NCBI GenBank assembly: GCA_947457095.1
Contig: CANGUK010000004.1
Span: 1-52,614 of the forward strand
DNA length: 52,614 nt
Direction of reading: 5' to 3'
Origin: Cyclobacteriaceae bacterium
GTDB taxonomy: Bacteria; Bacteroidota; Bacteroidia; Cytophagales; Cyclobacteriaceae
The notes under the pieces were generated by a model. That model saw only the letters and a list, made by a program, of their open reading frames with translations. It did no database searches and was not told the DNA's origin. This document shows, one piece after another, positions 42,471-51,946 of the stretch; the stretch's first letter is position 1, and each line of letters begins with the position of its first letter. A program made the translations under genes and the position numbers.

Positions 42471-43129
42471 AACCCGTTTTTTTAACCTGCTTTTTTCTCC
42501 TCGCGTTATGCCTACCTACAGTGGCACAGGAGATTTTTATTAAAACTGGACTGAATGCCACCACTTTTAATTTCCGGTCTGCAGATGGGGTCCAACTCCT
42601 CGACTTCGCCCCAGGAAGGGGCAATTCGATTGAAATGGGGGTTGGGATTCCCTTACTTCCAAAAACAAAAAAGGATAGTACTGAGGAGGTGAAACGCTCC
42701 TATGCACCAAACTGGCTAAAAAATGAAGTATCCCTAAATCTCGATTCCTACAACTCTTTTGGTGGGGATCAAAACAACAATTACAGTTGGGAGACTACCT
42801 ACGGCGGGCTTTCCAATACCCTTTCATTTTTGATCCATATCAATGAGGTAGAACTTGGAGTTAAGGGGATTTTAGGCCTATCTGGATTGATTACAGGTAC
42901 ACAAGTCATTAACAATTCTCGATTTTCCTTGAATGGGAAAGAGGATTTTCAGGGATTATATGCAAAAACTGGTCTAGGGGCATCCGCTTCCTACCCTGTA
43001 TTTCAGCGTGCATTTTTAAATCTAACCTACAGCTATTCAAAAATTTCCCGATTAGGAGGGCCTGAGGAGGAGCAAGTGCGTTTTCTAACGCATCGATTAA
43101 TGTTTGGATTGTATGTTCAATTGAATTGA
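42467..43129 (+). CDS. Probable small outer-membrane beta-barrel protein
   Basis: 220 residues with a signal peptide (MKPVFLTCFFLLALCLPTVAQ). The mature part has alternating hydrophobic strands (NEVSLNLDSYNSFGG, LGVKGILGLSGLITGTQV, GLYAKTGLGASASYPVF, FLNLTYSYSKISRL) and ends HRLMFGLYVQLN, a barrel-like terminal strand. No named family is recognised; it could act as a surface anchor for the neighbours. It lies between the T9SS protein (4-nt overlap) and the collagen-like protein (1-nt gap). Confidence 0.7.
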   Translation: MKPVFLTCFFLLALCLPTVAQEIFIKTGLNATTFNFRSADGVQLLDFAPGRGNSIEMGVGIPLLPKTKKDSTEEVKRSYAPNWLKNEVSLNLDSYNSFGGDQNNNYSWETTYGGLSNTLSFLIHINEVELGVKGILGLSGLITGTQVINNSRFSLNGKEDFQGLYAKTGLGASASYPVFQRAFLNLTYSYSKISRLGGPEEEQVRFLTHRLMFGLYVQLN

Positions 43130-43130
43130 T

Positions 43131-46100
43131 ATGAAAAAAGTTGGTTTTATTTTTTGGATGTGGGTTCTAGTAGTCCCTGCATTGGCTCAAGTTCCTGGGA
43201 TTACCTATCAGGCTGTCATTTATGATGGTCAGGTATTGCCTGGAGAGGATAATCGAGCGGCTCCACTGGGAGACAAGGACTTGTGCCTGAAGTTTGTTTT
43301 CAAAAATTCTTCAGGAATAAGTGAGTACGAAGAAGTGATTACGACCCGTACTGATGCCTTTGGAATGGTCAATGTGATCATTGGTTTGGGTAGACGTACC
43401 GGAGGTACTGCTACTACTTTTTCTGAGATCGAATGGAATGCGCAAGCTAAGTTTTTAGAAGTGTCATTTGATAAATCAGTAAGCTGTTCCACGTTCCTAT
43501 TAATCAGTAGCCAGCAATTTACTTCTGTGCCTTTTGCACTCTATGCAGCCAATTCAGGATCTCAAGGTTCAGCAGGTCCAGCAGGTCCTCAAGGGCTTAC
43601 TGGTGCTACTGGTCCTATCGGCCCAACGGGAAGTACGGGTTCAGGTGCCTATCAAGTGGCAGTAGCTGTAGGCTTTGTAGGAACAGAAGTTCAGTGGTTA
43701 GCCTCACTTCAAGGGGTGGCCGGAGCGCCAGGCCCGCAAGGAATTCAAGGTGCTGCAGGCCTTAATGGTACGAATGGAACCAATGGTGTAAGTGCCCATC
43801 AACAATGGTTGAACTTGGGAAATACCGGGACGGAAGCTGATTTTTTAACTGCAATGCGAGGACCACAAGGCACGGCTGGTGCCACGGGACCGCAAGGTGC
43901 TCAAGGCGTAGATGGGACTACAGGTCCTCAAGGTCCGAATGGAGTTGCAGGAGCCCTAGGTCCTCAAGGTCCTCAAGGTCTTTCAGGTGCCGCTGGTATA
44001 AATGGTCAAAATGGTTCTAATGCGTATCAAGTGGCCCTGAGTACAGGATTTGTAGGCACGGAATCACAGTGGCTATCCTTCCTAACTGGGGCACAAGGCC
44101 CAGCAGGTCCCACAGGCCCTGCTGGCATCCAAGGAGCTGCTGGACCGATCGGCCCAGCAGGATTGACCTGGAGAGGAAATTGGTCCGCCACAGGCATCTA
44201 TGTGAAGGACGATGTGGTTGGCTTTAACGGTGCATCTTGGTTTTGTCTTGCCGCAGTGAGTAATTCGGATTCTTCGCCCAATACTGATCCTTCTAATTGG
44301 GCTTTATTGGCTTCTCGGGGAGCAGATGGTCCTGAAGGCCCAACTGGTGCCACGGGTGCCGCTGGAGCAGCGGGCACCATTGGACTCAGCGGTCCAACGG
44401 GACCTGAAGGCCCGCAAGGAATTCAGGGACTAACTGGTGCAACTGGCGCTGTAGGTTCCCAAGGAGCAGTGGGTGCCACTGGCCCTCAAGGAATACAAGG
44501 ATCCGCAGGTGCTACGGGTATCCAAGGTCCAATTGGATTGACTGGACCTCAGGGGCCGAATGGAATCAATGGAGTAAATGGGCCTTCTGCCTATCAAGCC
44601 TGGTTGAATTTGGGGAATATGGGTTCTGAGTCTGTCTTTATTACCTCTCTCAAAGGAGACATGGGAACTACAGGTGCACAAGGCCCCACTGGACCTACGG
44701 GCACAACCGGTTCTCAAGGAGCAATTGGGCCCACTGGGCCACAAGGAACTATTGGTCTCCAAGGTCCAGCTGGAACTAACGGCACAAATGGAGCAGAGGG
44801 GCAGACAGGAGCGATCGGTGCAACAGGCCCAATAGGACCAGCGGGCACAAACGGAACTACTGGCCCTCAGGGGGATGTGGGTTCAACTGGTCCAACAGGT
44901 GCCACGGGTGCTGCCGGAGCGGTGGGTGCTGCAGGTATCAATGGTACCAACGGTACCAATGGAGCAGCCGGAGTAAATGGAAAAACGGTATTAAACGGGA
45001 CTACCACCCCAGGTGCGGGTACAGGGGTAGATGGAGATTTTTTCATCAATTCTGCAACCAATACCTTGTTTGGGCCAAAAGTAAGTGGTGCTTGGCCTAC
45101 TGGAGTTTCCTTAGTTGGTGCTACCGGAGCCAATGGAGCGACAGGTTCCACGGGTGCTGCCGGAGCAGTGGGTGCTGCAGGTATCAATGGTACGAACGGA
45201 ACCAATGGAGCAGCCGGAGTAAATGGAAAAACGGTATTAAACGGGACTACCACACCAGATGGGGGCACAGGGGTAGATGGAGATTTTTTCATCAATTCCG
45301 CTACCAATACCTTGTTTGGGCCAAAAGTAAGTGGTGCTTGGCCTACGGGTGTTTCCTTAGTAGGAGCTACCGGAGCGACAGGTGCTGCGGGATCAGCGGG
45401 CACAAACGGGGCGAATGGTGCTACTGGCCCTCAGGGGCTTACTGGCGCCGCTGGTCCAATCGGTGCAACGGGAAGTACAGGTTCAGGGGCCTATCAAGTG
45501 GCAGTAGCTGCAGGCTTTGTAGGCACAGAAGTCCAGTGGCTAGCCTCACTTCAAGGGGTAGCTGGAGCATCAGGCCCACAAGGGGCTCAAGGTACTGCTG
45601 GTCTTAATGGTACGAATGGAACCAATGGTGTAAGTGCCTATCAACAATGGCTGAACTTGGGAAATACCGGGACCGAAGCTGATTTTTTAACTGCATTGCG
45701 AGGACCACAAGGCGCGGCTGGTGCCACGGGACCGCAAGGTACTCAAGGCGCACAAGGGACTACAGGTCCTCAAGGCCCGAATGGAGTTGCAGGAGCCCTA
45801 GGTCCTCAAGGTCCTCAAGGTCTTTCAGGTGCCGCTGGAATAAATGGTCAAAATGGTTCTAGTGCGTATCAAGTAGCCCTGAGTACAGGATTTGTAGGCA
45901 CAGAATCACAGTGGCTATCCTTCCTAACTGGGGCACAAGGCCCAACAGGTCCCACAGGCCCTACTGGCATCCAAGGAGCTGCTGGACCAATCGGCCCAGC
46001 AGGATTGACATGGAAAGGAAATTGGTCCGCCACAGGCACCTATGTGATGGACGATGTGGTTGGCTATAATGGTGCTACTTGGTTTTGTCTTGCCGACGTG

Positions 46101-47750
46101 AGTAATTCGAGTTCTTCGCCCAATACTGATCCTGCTAATTGGGCTTTATTTGCCTCTCGGGGAGCAGATGGTCCTCAAGGCCCAACTGGCGCCACGGGTG
46201 CCGCTGGAGCAGCGGGCACCATTGGACTCAGCGGTCCAACGGGACCTGAAGGCCCACAAGGAATTCAGGGACTAACTGGTGCAACTGGCGCTGTGGGTTC
46301 CCAAGGAGCAGTGGGTGCCACTGGCCCACAAGGAATACAAGGATCCGCGGGTATCCAAGGTTCAATTGGTGCTACCGGAGCTGCAGGTACTAATGGCACC
46401 AACGGTACGAATGGTGCTGCAGGAGTGAATGGAAAAACGGTGTTAAACGGGACTACTACCCCAGGTGCAGGTACAGGGGTAGATGGTGATTTTTTCATCA
46501 ATACCGCTACCAATACCTTGTTTGGTCCAAAAGCAAGTGGTGCATGGCTTGCGGGAGTTTCCTTAGTTGGAGCCACAGGTTCTACCGGAGCTGCGGGTGC
46601 GACTGGCTCCATTGGATTGACCGGAGCTGCGGGTGCTACAGGTAACAATGGAGCTGCCGGTGCTAACGGAAAAACGGTATTAAACGGGACTTCCACCCCA
46701 GGCGCGGGTACAGGGGTGGATGGTGATTTTTTCATCAACACCGCATCCAATACCTTATTTGGACCCAAAGCAAGTGGTGCTTGGCCTGCGGGAGTTTCCT
46801 TAGTTGGAGCTACAGGTTCTACTGGATTGACCGGCGCTGCTGGTGCTACAGGAGCTGCAGGAACCAATGGTACGAATGGGACTGCCGGAGTAAATGGAAA
46901 AACAGTCTTAAACGGGACTACCACCCCAGGTGCGGGTACAGGGGTAGATGGTGATTTTTTCATCAATACCGCATCCAATACCTTATTTGGACCCAAAGCA
47001 AGTGGTGCTTGGCCTGCGGGAATTTCCTTAGTTGGAGCTACAGGTTCCACCGGAGCGACTGGCTCCATTGGTTTGACCGGTTCTGCGGGTGCTACCGGAG
47101 CAGCTGGTGCGACGGGTGCCGCAGGCCCTGCTCCTTCTGGTACGGGGATAGTGACTGTTAACAACGGCACACTTCAGACTCCTGGAGTACTTACGGGAGA
47201 TGTTTCCACCTCAGGTTTGGTAGCAAGTATCCCAGCAGGTAGGGTCACAAATTCCATGCTTCAGGGAAGTATTGCCGCTGGTAAGTTGGTAGGAACGGAT
47301 ATTACCACTCTTGGAACCATTACTTCAGGGATATGGAATGGAACCACCATCGCCATAGCGAATGGGGGAACGGGATCCTCCACTCAAAATTTTGTTGACC
47401 TGACAAATAATCAAGCTATTGGAGGGATTAAAGATTTTCAAAAAGCAGTGACCAATACCACCGCACAAAATGAGAACGCCTTGCTGGCCATTGATTTTTC
47501 AAAAAGCAATTTGGCCTACACCAGCGGGGGTGGTGCTGGTCCAAGCTATGCATTAAGTAATATCAAAGATGGGGGAGCATATTCCTTGATATTGACTAGA
47601 ACAACCAACTCCGGGTTAGCCACTTTTACAGCTGCTGGATTTACATTTAAACAAATGGGAACCACCGCCATGACTAGCGGAAAAAGTCATATCTACTCTT
47701 TTATTGTGGCGGGATCCGTAGTATATGTCAGTATGGCTACTGAAAACTAA
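43131..47750 (+). CDS. Giant collagen-like surface protein
   Basis: 1539 residues. A signal peptide (to about ALAQ) and a 120-residue N-terminal domain (ITYQAVIYDGQVLPG to SVPFALYAAN) typical of Bacteroidota fibre proteins come first. Long Gly-X-Y tracts (GPQG, GATG, GPTG) follow, interrupted by modules: AYQVAVAVGFVGTEVQWLASL types, a carbohydrate-binding-like module WRGNWSATGIYVKDDVVGF (twice), and GKTVLNGTTTPGAGTGVDGD (five times). A C-terminal head (from about 1340) has GTITSGIWNGTTIAIANGGTG like tail-fibre tips. Expected to trimerise as a surface fibre. No type A sorting domain is seen, so its export route is open. Confidence 0.9.
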   Translation: MKKVGFIFWMWVLVVPALAQVPGITYQAVIYDGQVLPGEDNRAAPLGDKDLCLKFVFKNSSGISEYEEVITTRTDAFGMVNVIIGLGRRTGGTATTFSEIEWNAQAKFLEVSFDKSVSCSTFLLISSQQFTSVPFALYAANSGSQGSAGPAGPQGLTGATGPIGPTGSTGSGAYQVAVAVGFVGTEVQWLASLQGVAGAPGPQGIQGAAGLNGTNGTNGVSAHQQWLNLGNTGTEADFLTAMRGPQGTAGATGPQGAQGVDGTTGPQGPNGVAGALGPQGPQGLSGAAGINGQNGSNAYQVALSTGFVGTESQWLSFLTGAQGPAGPTGPAGIQGAAGPIGPAGLTWRGNWSATGIYVKDDVVGFNGASWFCLAAVSNSDSSPNTDPSNWALLASRGADGPEGPTGATGAAGAAGTIGLSGPTGPEGPQGIQGLTGATGAVGSQGAVGATGPQGIQGSAGATGIQGPIGLTGPQGPNGINGVNGPSAYQAWLNLGNMGSESVFITSLKGDMGTTGAQGPTGPTGTTGSQGAIGPTGPQGTIGLQGPAGTNGTNGAEGQTGAIGATGPIGPAGTNGTTGPQGDVGSTGPTGATGAAGAVGAAGINGTNGTNGAAGVNGKTVLNGTTTPGAGTGVDGDFFINSATNTLFGPKVSGAWPTGVSLVGATGANGATGSTGAAGAVGAAGINGTNGTNGAAGVNGKTVLNGTTTPDGGTGVDGDFFINSATNTLFGPKVSGAWPTGVSLVGATGATGAAGSAGTNGANGATGPQGLTGAAGPIGATGSTGSGAYQVAVAAGFVGTEVQWLASLQGVAGASGPQGAQGTAGLNGTNGTNGVSAYQQWLNLGNTGTEADFLTALRGPQGAAGATGPQGTQGAQGTTGPQGPNGVAGALGPQGPQGLSGAAGINGQNGSSAYQVALSTGFVGTESQWLSFLTGAQGPTGPTGPTGIQGAAGPIGPAGLTWKGNWSATGTYVMDDVVGYNGATWFCLADVSNSSSSPNTDPANWALFASRGADGPQGPTGATGAAGAAGTIGLSGPTGPEGPQGIQGLTGATGAVGSQGAVGATGPQGIQGSAGIQGSIGATGAAGTNGTNGTNGAAGVNGKTVLNGTTTPGAGTGVDGDFFINTATNTLFGPKASGAWLAGVSLVGATGSTGAAGATGSIGLTGAAGATGNNGAAGANGKTVLNGTSTPGAGTGVDGDFFINTASNTLFGPKASGAWPAGVSLVGATGSTGLTGAAGATGAAGTNGTNGTAGVNGKTVLNGTTTPGAGTGVDGDFFINTASNTLFGPKASGAWPAGISLVGATGSTGATGSIGLTGSAGATGAAGATGAAGPAPSGTGIVTVNNGTLQTPGVLTGDVSTSGLVASIPAGRVTNSMLQGSIAAGKLVGTDITTLGTITSGIWNGTTIAIANGGTGSSTQNFVDLTNNQAIGGIKDFQKAVTNTTAQNENALLAIDFSKSNLAYTSGGGAGPSYALSNIKDGGAYSLILTRTTNSGLATFTAAGFTFKQMGTTAMTSGKSHIYSFIVAGSVVYVSMATEN
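43600..44520 (+). repeat. Large internal duplication of the collagen-like gene, copy 1
   Basis: About 0.9 kb repeated 1842 bp downstream, in frame (614 codons). The anchor is the AYQVAV module at 43638 versus 45480. Order of modules is the same in both: AYQVAV, HQQWLN/YQQWLN, AYQVAL, the WxGNWSATG module. Boundaries are approximate. Confidence 0.75.
44979..47035 (+). repeat. Five GKTVLNGT modules
   Basis: Each is about 48 codons plus a Gly-X-Y linker. Starts of the GGAAAAAC motif: 44979, 45225, 46431, 46668, 46896. Spacings of 246, 237 and 228 bp between neighbours are all whole codons. Confidence 0.8.
45442..46362 (+). repeat. Large internal duplication of the collagen-like gene, copy 2
   Basis: Second copy of the 0.9-kb block. 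It differs by scattered substitutions (for example WRGNW to WKGNW, KDDVVGF to MDDVVGY). Confidence 0.75.
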
Positions 47751-47756
47751 GTACTT

Positions 47757-48500
47757 ATGAAAAAAAATTTTCTCATCGCCTTGCTTTTGAATCTTGCTAG
47801 TATGGGTCAACTTCATGCCCAACTATTTGGAGGACAACTTAAGTCCTCCACGTCTCCCTATCCTGGTGGGACGGTACATTGCGACCCTCAATCTCGAACC
47901 GCGGTAGTAACGATCACAACCCTTACAGGAAGGATTTGGATGGATCGCAACCTTGGGGCACAACAAGTGGCTACAAACAGACAAGATCCCTTGTCCTACG
48001 GAGATTTATACCAATGGGGAAGAGGAGCGGATGGGCACCAATGTCGTAATTCTAGCACGCAAACGATCCAAAGCACAAGTGATCAGCCAGGACATGGGAA
48101 CTTCATTACCCGGAGTACAGGTTCATCAACCTCCGATTGGCGAAATCCTCATAATGGCACGCTATGGCAAGGAGTTAATGGAGTGAATAATCCTTGCCCA
48201 CTGGGATTTAGAATTCCAACTGAAGCAGAGTTTAATTTAGAAAAGGGTTTGTGGAATCAAAATGATCCGTTTGCGGGATTTAACTCCGTACTTAAAATAC
48301 CCTTTATGGGCTTTCGGGAAACAGATGGAGTAATTCTTTTACCTTCTCAACTTCCTCAATTTCAAGCGTTTTGGACAAGTACCATCTCCAACAATCAATC
48401 TAAAGCATTTCAAATCCGCTACGATGGTTTCAATGGTGATGCGTATGTGGAAGTTCATGCACGAGCGCATGGCTATTCGGTGCGCTGTATCAAGAATTAA
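47757..48500 (+). CDS. FISUMP domain-containing exported protein
   Basis: 247 residues with a signal peptide (to about LHAQ). The FISUMP (Fibrobacter succinogenes major paralogous) signature is complete: GRIWMDRNLGAQQVA, SYGDLYQWGRGADGHQ, NPCPLGFRIPTEAEFN, FWTSTISNNQSKAFQ and GYSVRCIKN. This fold is related to formylglycine-generating/C-type-lectin-like surface proteins. It starts 6 nt after the collagen-like gene and is probably its partner or tip protein. Confidence 0.87.
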   Translation: MKKNFLIALLLNLASMGQLHAQLFGGQLKSSTSPYPGGTVHCDPQSRTAVVTITTLTGRIWMDRNLGAQQVATNRQDPLSYGDLYQWGRGADGHQCRNSSTQTIQSTSDQPGHGNFITRSTGSSTSDWRNPHNGTLWQGVNGVNNPCPLGFRIPTEAEFNLEKGLWNQNDPFAGFNSVLKIPFMGFRETDGVILLPSQLPQFQAFWTSTISNNQSKAFQIRYDGFNGDAYVEVHARAHGYSVRCIKN

Positions 48501-48578
48501 AGAAAGTTTGTATCTTCGAGGCTTCTCAAACTCCTAGTTAGAATTCTTTTTCTAATGGGTACTAAAGGCACAGGCAGT

Positions 48579-49970
48579 ATGAAAAATGCAGTTTTTCTGT
48601 TTTATTTTCTAGTTGTTGGCGGGTTTCATTCGATAGCACAAACCGTGTCAAGCACATTTCCTCCTCTTGCCCATCAAACGATCACTTTGGAAGGCACAAA
48701 AGGATTTAATACCTATTCCATAGGAACAGTAAAAGCAGATGAAAATGGGCAATTTACGCTCACCTATTCTCCAGCAGATTATGGAATCGCCTTTCTTTCA
48801 GGGGAAGACAAAAAGCCTTTTGTAGTGATTTTGGAAAAATCTGGGATCCGCTTGGAAGGGCAACTGCTTAGTGAAGCTAGCAGCATCCGAATTTTGGAGG
48901 GGCAAGAGAATCGCTGGTTTGAGCAGTATAACCAAGAGCAGGGGAAGCGGGAACAGGCTTTGAGTGCCTGGGCCTACTTGCAAAACCTGTATCAGAATGA
49001 TCCGCTTTTTGCAAAGGAGAAGGTACCCAATCAAGCTATTGATACTGAAGTTTTGCGGATTCAGCAGGAGGATGGACAGTTTATCGAGTCACTTCCGGCC
49101 GAGAGCTTCGTCCGTTGGTTTTTACCCATCCGCAAGTTAGTCAGTTCCGTCGGAGCCGTTGCTCAGTACCGGACCGCAGAGCTTCCACAAACTATTGCTG
49201 CCTTTCGGGGTATGGATTATGCTGATCCACGTTTCCAGAATAGTGGACTTTTCCGAGACCTATTTGAAAGCCAATTTTGGTTGCTCGAGAATTCTGGGGG
49301 TTCCTTAGATTCCATATATGGGGAAATGGAAGTTTCCATAGATGCTATCCTAGCAGATGTAGCAAAGAATGCCCCCCTTTACAATGAGATGACTGCCTAC
49401 TTGGTAGAAATTTTCGAACGACGTAGCTTGAGCAGTGCAGCAGAATACTTGGCACTTACCGCACTCAAGCAAGATAAAGTGGTACTCCAACCTCGGCTAG
49501 CGATGCAGTTGGAGGGCTATCGGGCCATGAAGGTGGGAACAACCGTACCTGAAATCCAGTTTGCAGGGGACATCCTGTTACAAGGCAAGCCCATTACCTA
49601 TCCTACCCGCTTAACTGAGGTGGCAGCTCCCTACCGCTTGGTGATTTTTGGCGCCAGTTGGTGCCCAGCTTGCTCTGAAGCAATGGCCGAATTAATCCCC
49701 TTGTATGAAAAATGGAATCAACTTGGATTAGAAGCCATTTTTGTTTCCTTGGACACGGATCCCAAAGCCTTCCAAGCCTATTCCGAGGGCATGCCATTCA
49801 TCGCATTCTCGGATTACAAGAAATGGGATACTCAGGCTGTTTCGGATTACTATGTGTCCAGTTCTCCTTCCTATTACCTGATTGATCAAGAGGGGAAGCT
49901 GCTTTTGCGTCCTATATCTGTGAAGCAAATTGATGCTTGGGTGGATTGGAAGTTGAAGAGTAGTAATTAA
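48579..49970 (+). CDS. TlpA-like thioredoxin-domain protein
   Basis: 463 residues. Signal peptide (KNAVFLFYFLVVGGFHSIAQ), an N-terminal beta domain of the DUF4369 type (HQTITLEGTKGFNTYSIG), a helical middle, and a C-terminal redoxin domain with the active site FGASWCPACSEAM (Cys362, Cys365) and a cis-proline-like SSSPSYYLIDQEGKL. Probable periplasmic thiol-disulfide protein, which could assist disulfides in neighbouring surface proteins. ATG at 48579 puts the signal at the N-terminus; ATG at 48555 would add eight residues. Confidence 0.85.
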   Translation: MKNAVFLFYFLVVGGFHSIAQTVSSTFPPLAHQTITLEGTKGFNTYSIGTVKADENGQFTLTYSPADYGIAFLSGEDKKPFVVILEKSGIRLEGQLLSEASSIRILEGQENRWFEQYNQEQGKREQALSAWAYLQNLYQNDPLFAKEKVPNQAIDTEVLRIQQEDGQFIESLPAESFVRWFLPIRKLVSSVGAVAQYRTAELPQTIAAFRGMDYADPRFQNSGLFRDLFESQFWLLENSGGSLDSIYGEMEVSIDAILADVAKNAPLYNEMTAYLVEIFERRSLSSAAEYLALTALKQDKVVLQPRLAMQLEGYRAMKVGTTVPEIQFAGDILLQGKPITYPTRLTEVAAPYRLVIFGASWCPACSEAMAELIPLYEKWNQLGLEAIFVSLDTDPKAFQAYSEGMPFIAFSDYKKWDTQAVSDYYVSSSPSYYLIDQEGKLLLRPISVKQIDAWVDWKLKSSN

Positions 49971-50031
49971 CTGAATTTGGTGATTTAACGAATCCAAAAC
50001 TTTACTACCCTAGGTCACTTTTTAGGAAACA

Positions 50032-51855
50032 TTACTGTGATTCATACCAATAGGATGCGGGAATATCAGTTTGGACTTCCAACATAATTCGATAAGGTCC
50101 GGCACCATCATTTTTATAAGATGGTCCAATAAACCAGAGGTACCCGTTTCGTACAATTGCCCGTAAAGCGTTTGGATATTGTTGCCCAAGTTGGGCGTTG
50201 GAAAGAAAATAATCAGTGGAGGTTAAGCGATCAAAGCTGCCTTGATCATTGATGTAAATCAATTTGCGCAGATCAATCCCAGTCGTTGTATTTGGATTAC
50301 CAAAAGTAAAAATTCGTGTAACTATATCCGGATCGTTATCATTTTCAATATCAATTACATCGAACCCGCTCATCGCATAATAGTTTTCAAAATAAGCACC
50401 AAGGTCTTTACCCTGTTCATTTAGTCTAAAGGGAGTAAAGGTTTCATTTCCTTGGTTGTACCACAAGGTTAATCCGTCAGATTCGAGGATCATATCCTTT
50501 CTTCCATCCTTATTTAAGTCATAAAAGCGTTTGTTGGTAGGCATATTTCCCGTAAAGCCTCCTGTTGGAGATACATTTCCCTTTTGTAGGTTGGAATAAC
50601 TACCTGTTTGGGGAGCTAGGGTAGGGATGGTATTACTAATGTATTTGGACTGCTGAAAATTTTGAGTTGAAGCATTAAATTTCCAAATTTTAATCGATGT
50701 ATTCGGGTAACTAGTGCCACCACCAATTCCAATCAATTCATTTTTGGAATCGCCATCGAAATCAAATATTTCCGTATCTCCGCAGCATCCTCCAGGAAAA
50801 TCCCCTGGTGGGAGAACCGAAAGTTGTTCTTTGTAGGTTCCATTCCCATTTCCAAAATAGACATGGGGATCATCAGGATTGCCAAATCGTGTTCCCATGT
50901 GTGCACCAGCTACATCCAAGACTCCATCCGAATTCAAATCCCCAACAGCAATGTCATGGTAGAAGCTTTTATTCTCAGAAACCTTTTCCCAGGTAATGTT
51001 ATCCCCACTAAATTTCCCCACATACAAGTTGGAATGTGGCCAGGGTAGGTTGGACCATTCTGGTCCATGATCTCCAATAGCAAATCCTTCCCCATTTTTC
51101 AACATTTCATGATTCCGAATGGAAACTAAGTCCACATTGGAAAAAATGTTTTCTACTACCCACTGTGTTTCGCCTCTTCTAATCCTAAACAAAGGAAGTG
51201 TGGGATTGCTTGGATCACTCCCCACTGTTCCATCAATGATGTATTCTTTGTTGTTCCGCAAGTAATAAATGGCGTGAACCGATCCCATGTTTTTTGGAGC
51301 ATTCTCGACCTTGATGGTATGGATCAAAAACTTCTTTCGTTCAAACTTCGCCGTCACATTTTTCTGCTTGTCTACAATGATCCTCTTTGGACTTTCCTTG
51401 CCAGTTAAATCTCCTTCCCAGCCTGCAAATTCCCATCCTTCCTTGGGCTTGGGGGTGAGCTCTACGGTAGTTCCGTGGGGATACTCTCGGCCCGATGGAT
51501 TTGTTATTATTTTTTCTTCTACCGTTCCCTCCCCTTCAATTTTTATGTTCAACGGATAGTCTCGCTTCACAAATACGCCAGTGATGGTCTTATTTGTGGT
51601 CATTGTGATTTGGAGAGGGGTGGTACTTCCAGTAGCATCCCCTTCCCACTGTTTGAATACCCAGTTCTCATTGGGTTCTGGAGTAAGCGTCACCTGCGAT
51701 CCTTCTGGATGGTTTGGCACTTGAGGGGAAATGGTAATTTTTCCTCCTTCGGCAGGAGAGCTAGTAGTAGTCAGGGTGTAGGTTGGAATCGGCTCCTCTA
51801 CCTCGCAGGCGGAAAAAATAAAGAATAGAGCAATACTATATAGTGAGATTTTCAT
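50032..51855 (-). CDS. VCBS/FG-GAP repeat lipoprotein with two InlB-type B repeats
   Basis: 607 residues. Lipoprotein signal (MKISLYSIALFFIFSAC). Two divergent InlB-like repeats follow: ITISPQVPNHPEGSQVTLTP to WVFKQWEGDATG, and YPHGTTVELTPKPKEGWEFA to GWEGDLTGKESP. The rest is FG-GAP/VCBS-like with Asp-rich calcium loops (VGDLNSDGVLDVAG, IFDFDGDSKNELIGIG, FYDLNKDGRKDMIL, VIDIENDNDPDIV), forming a partial beta-propeller. Likely a surface-exposed binding protein. Confidence 0.85.
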   Translation of the reverse strand: MKISLYSIALFFIFSACEVEEPIPTYTLTTTSSPAEGGKITISPQVPNHPEGSQVTLTPEPNENWVFKQWEGDATGSTTPLQITMTTNKTITGVFVKRDYPLNIKIEGEGTVEEKIITNPSGREYPHGTTVELTPKPKEGWEFAGWEGDLTGKESPKRIIVDKQKNVTAKFERKKFLIHTIKVENAPKNMGSVHAIYYLRNNKEYIIDGTVGSDPSNPTLPLFRIRRGETQWVVENIFSNVDLVSIRNHEMLKNGEGFAIGDHGPEWSNLPWPHSNLYVGKFSGDNITWEKVSENKSFYHDIAVGDLNSDGVLDVAGAHMGTRFGNPDDPHVYFGNGNGTYKEQLSVLPPGDFPGGCCGDTEIFDFDGDSKNELIGIGGGTSYPNTSIKIWKFNASTQNFQQSKYISNTIPTLAPQTGSYSNLQKGNVSPTGGFTGNMPTNKRFYDLNKDGRKDMILESDGLTLWYNQGNETFTPFRLNEQGKDLGAYFENYYAMSGFDVIDIENDNDPDIVTRIFTFGNPNTTTGIDLRKLIYINDQGSFDRLTSTDYFLSNAQLGQQYPNALRAIVRNGYLWFIGPSYKNDGAGPYRIMLEVQTDIPASYWYESQ

Positions 51856-51946
51856 TGTGCAATTTAAAATGATACCTCTTTAATGAACTCATCCATCAGC
51901 CTGTCCCATTTTTTCTGATGAGATGAAGTAAGTATCGATTTAATTA

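Noticed and set aside
43560-47120. Regular repeats that could suggest a CRISPR array
   Set aside because: The repeats are in-frame protein modules of unequal length with no unique spacers.
44867-47170. Long antisense ORFs within the collagen-like gene (Pro/Ala/Val-rich translations)
   Set aside because: They are mirror frames of Gly-X-Y repeats, with low-complexity PVAPVAPV composition and no start context.
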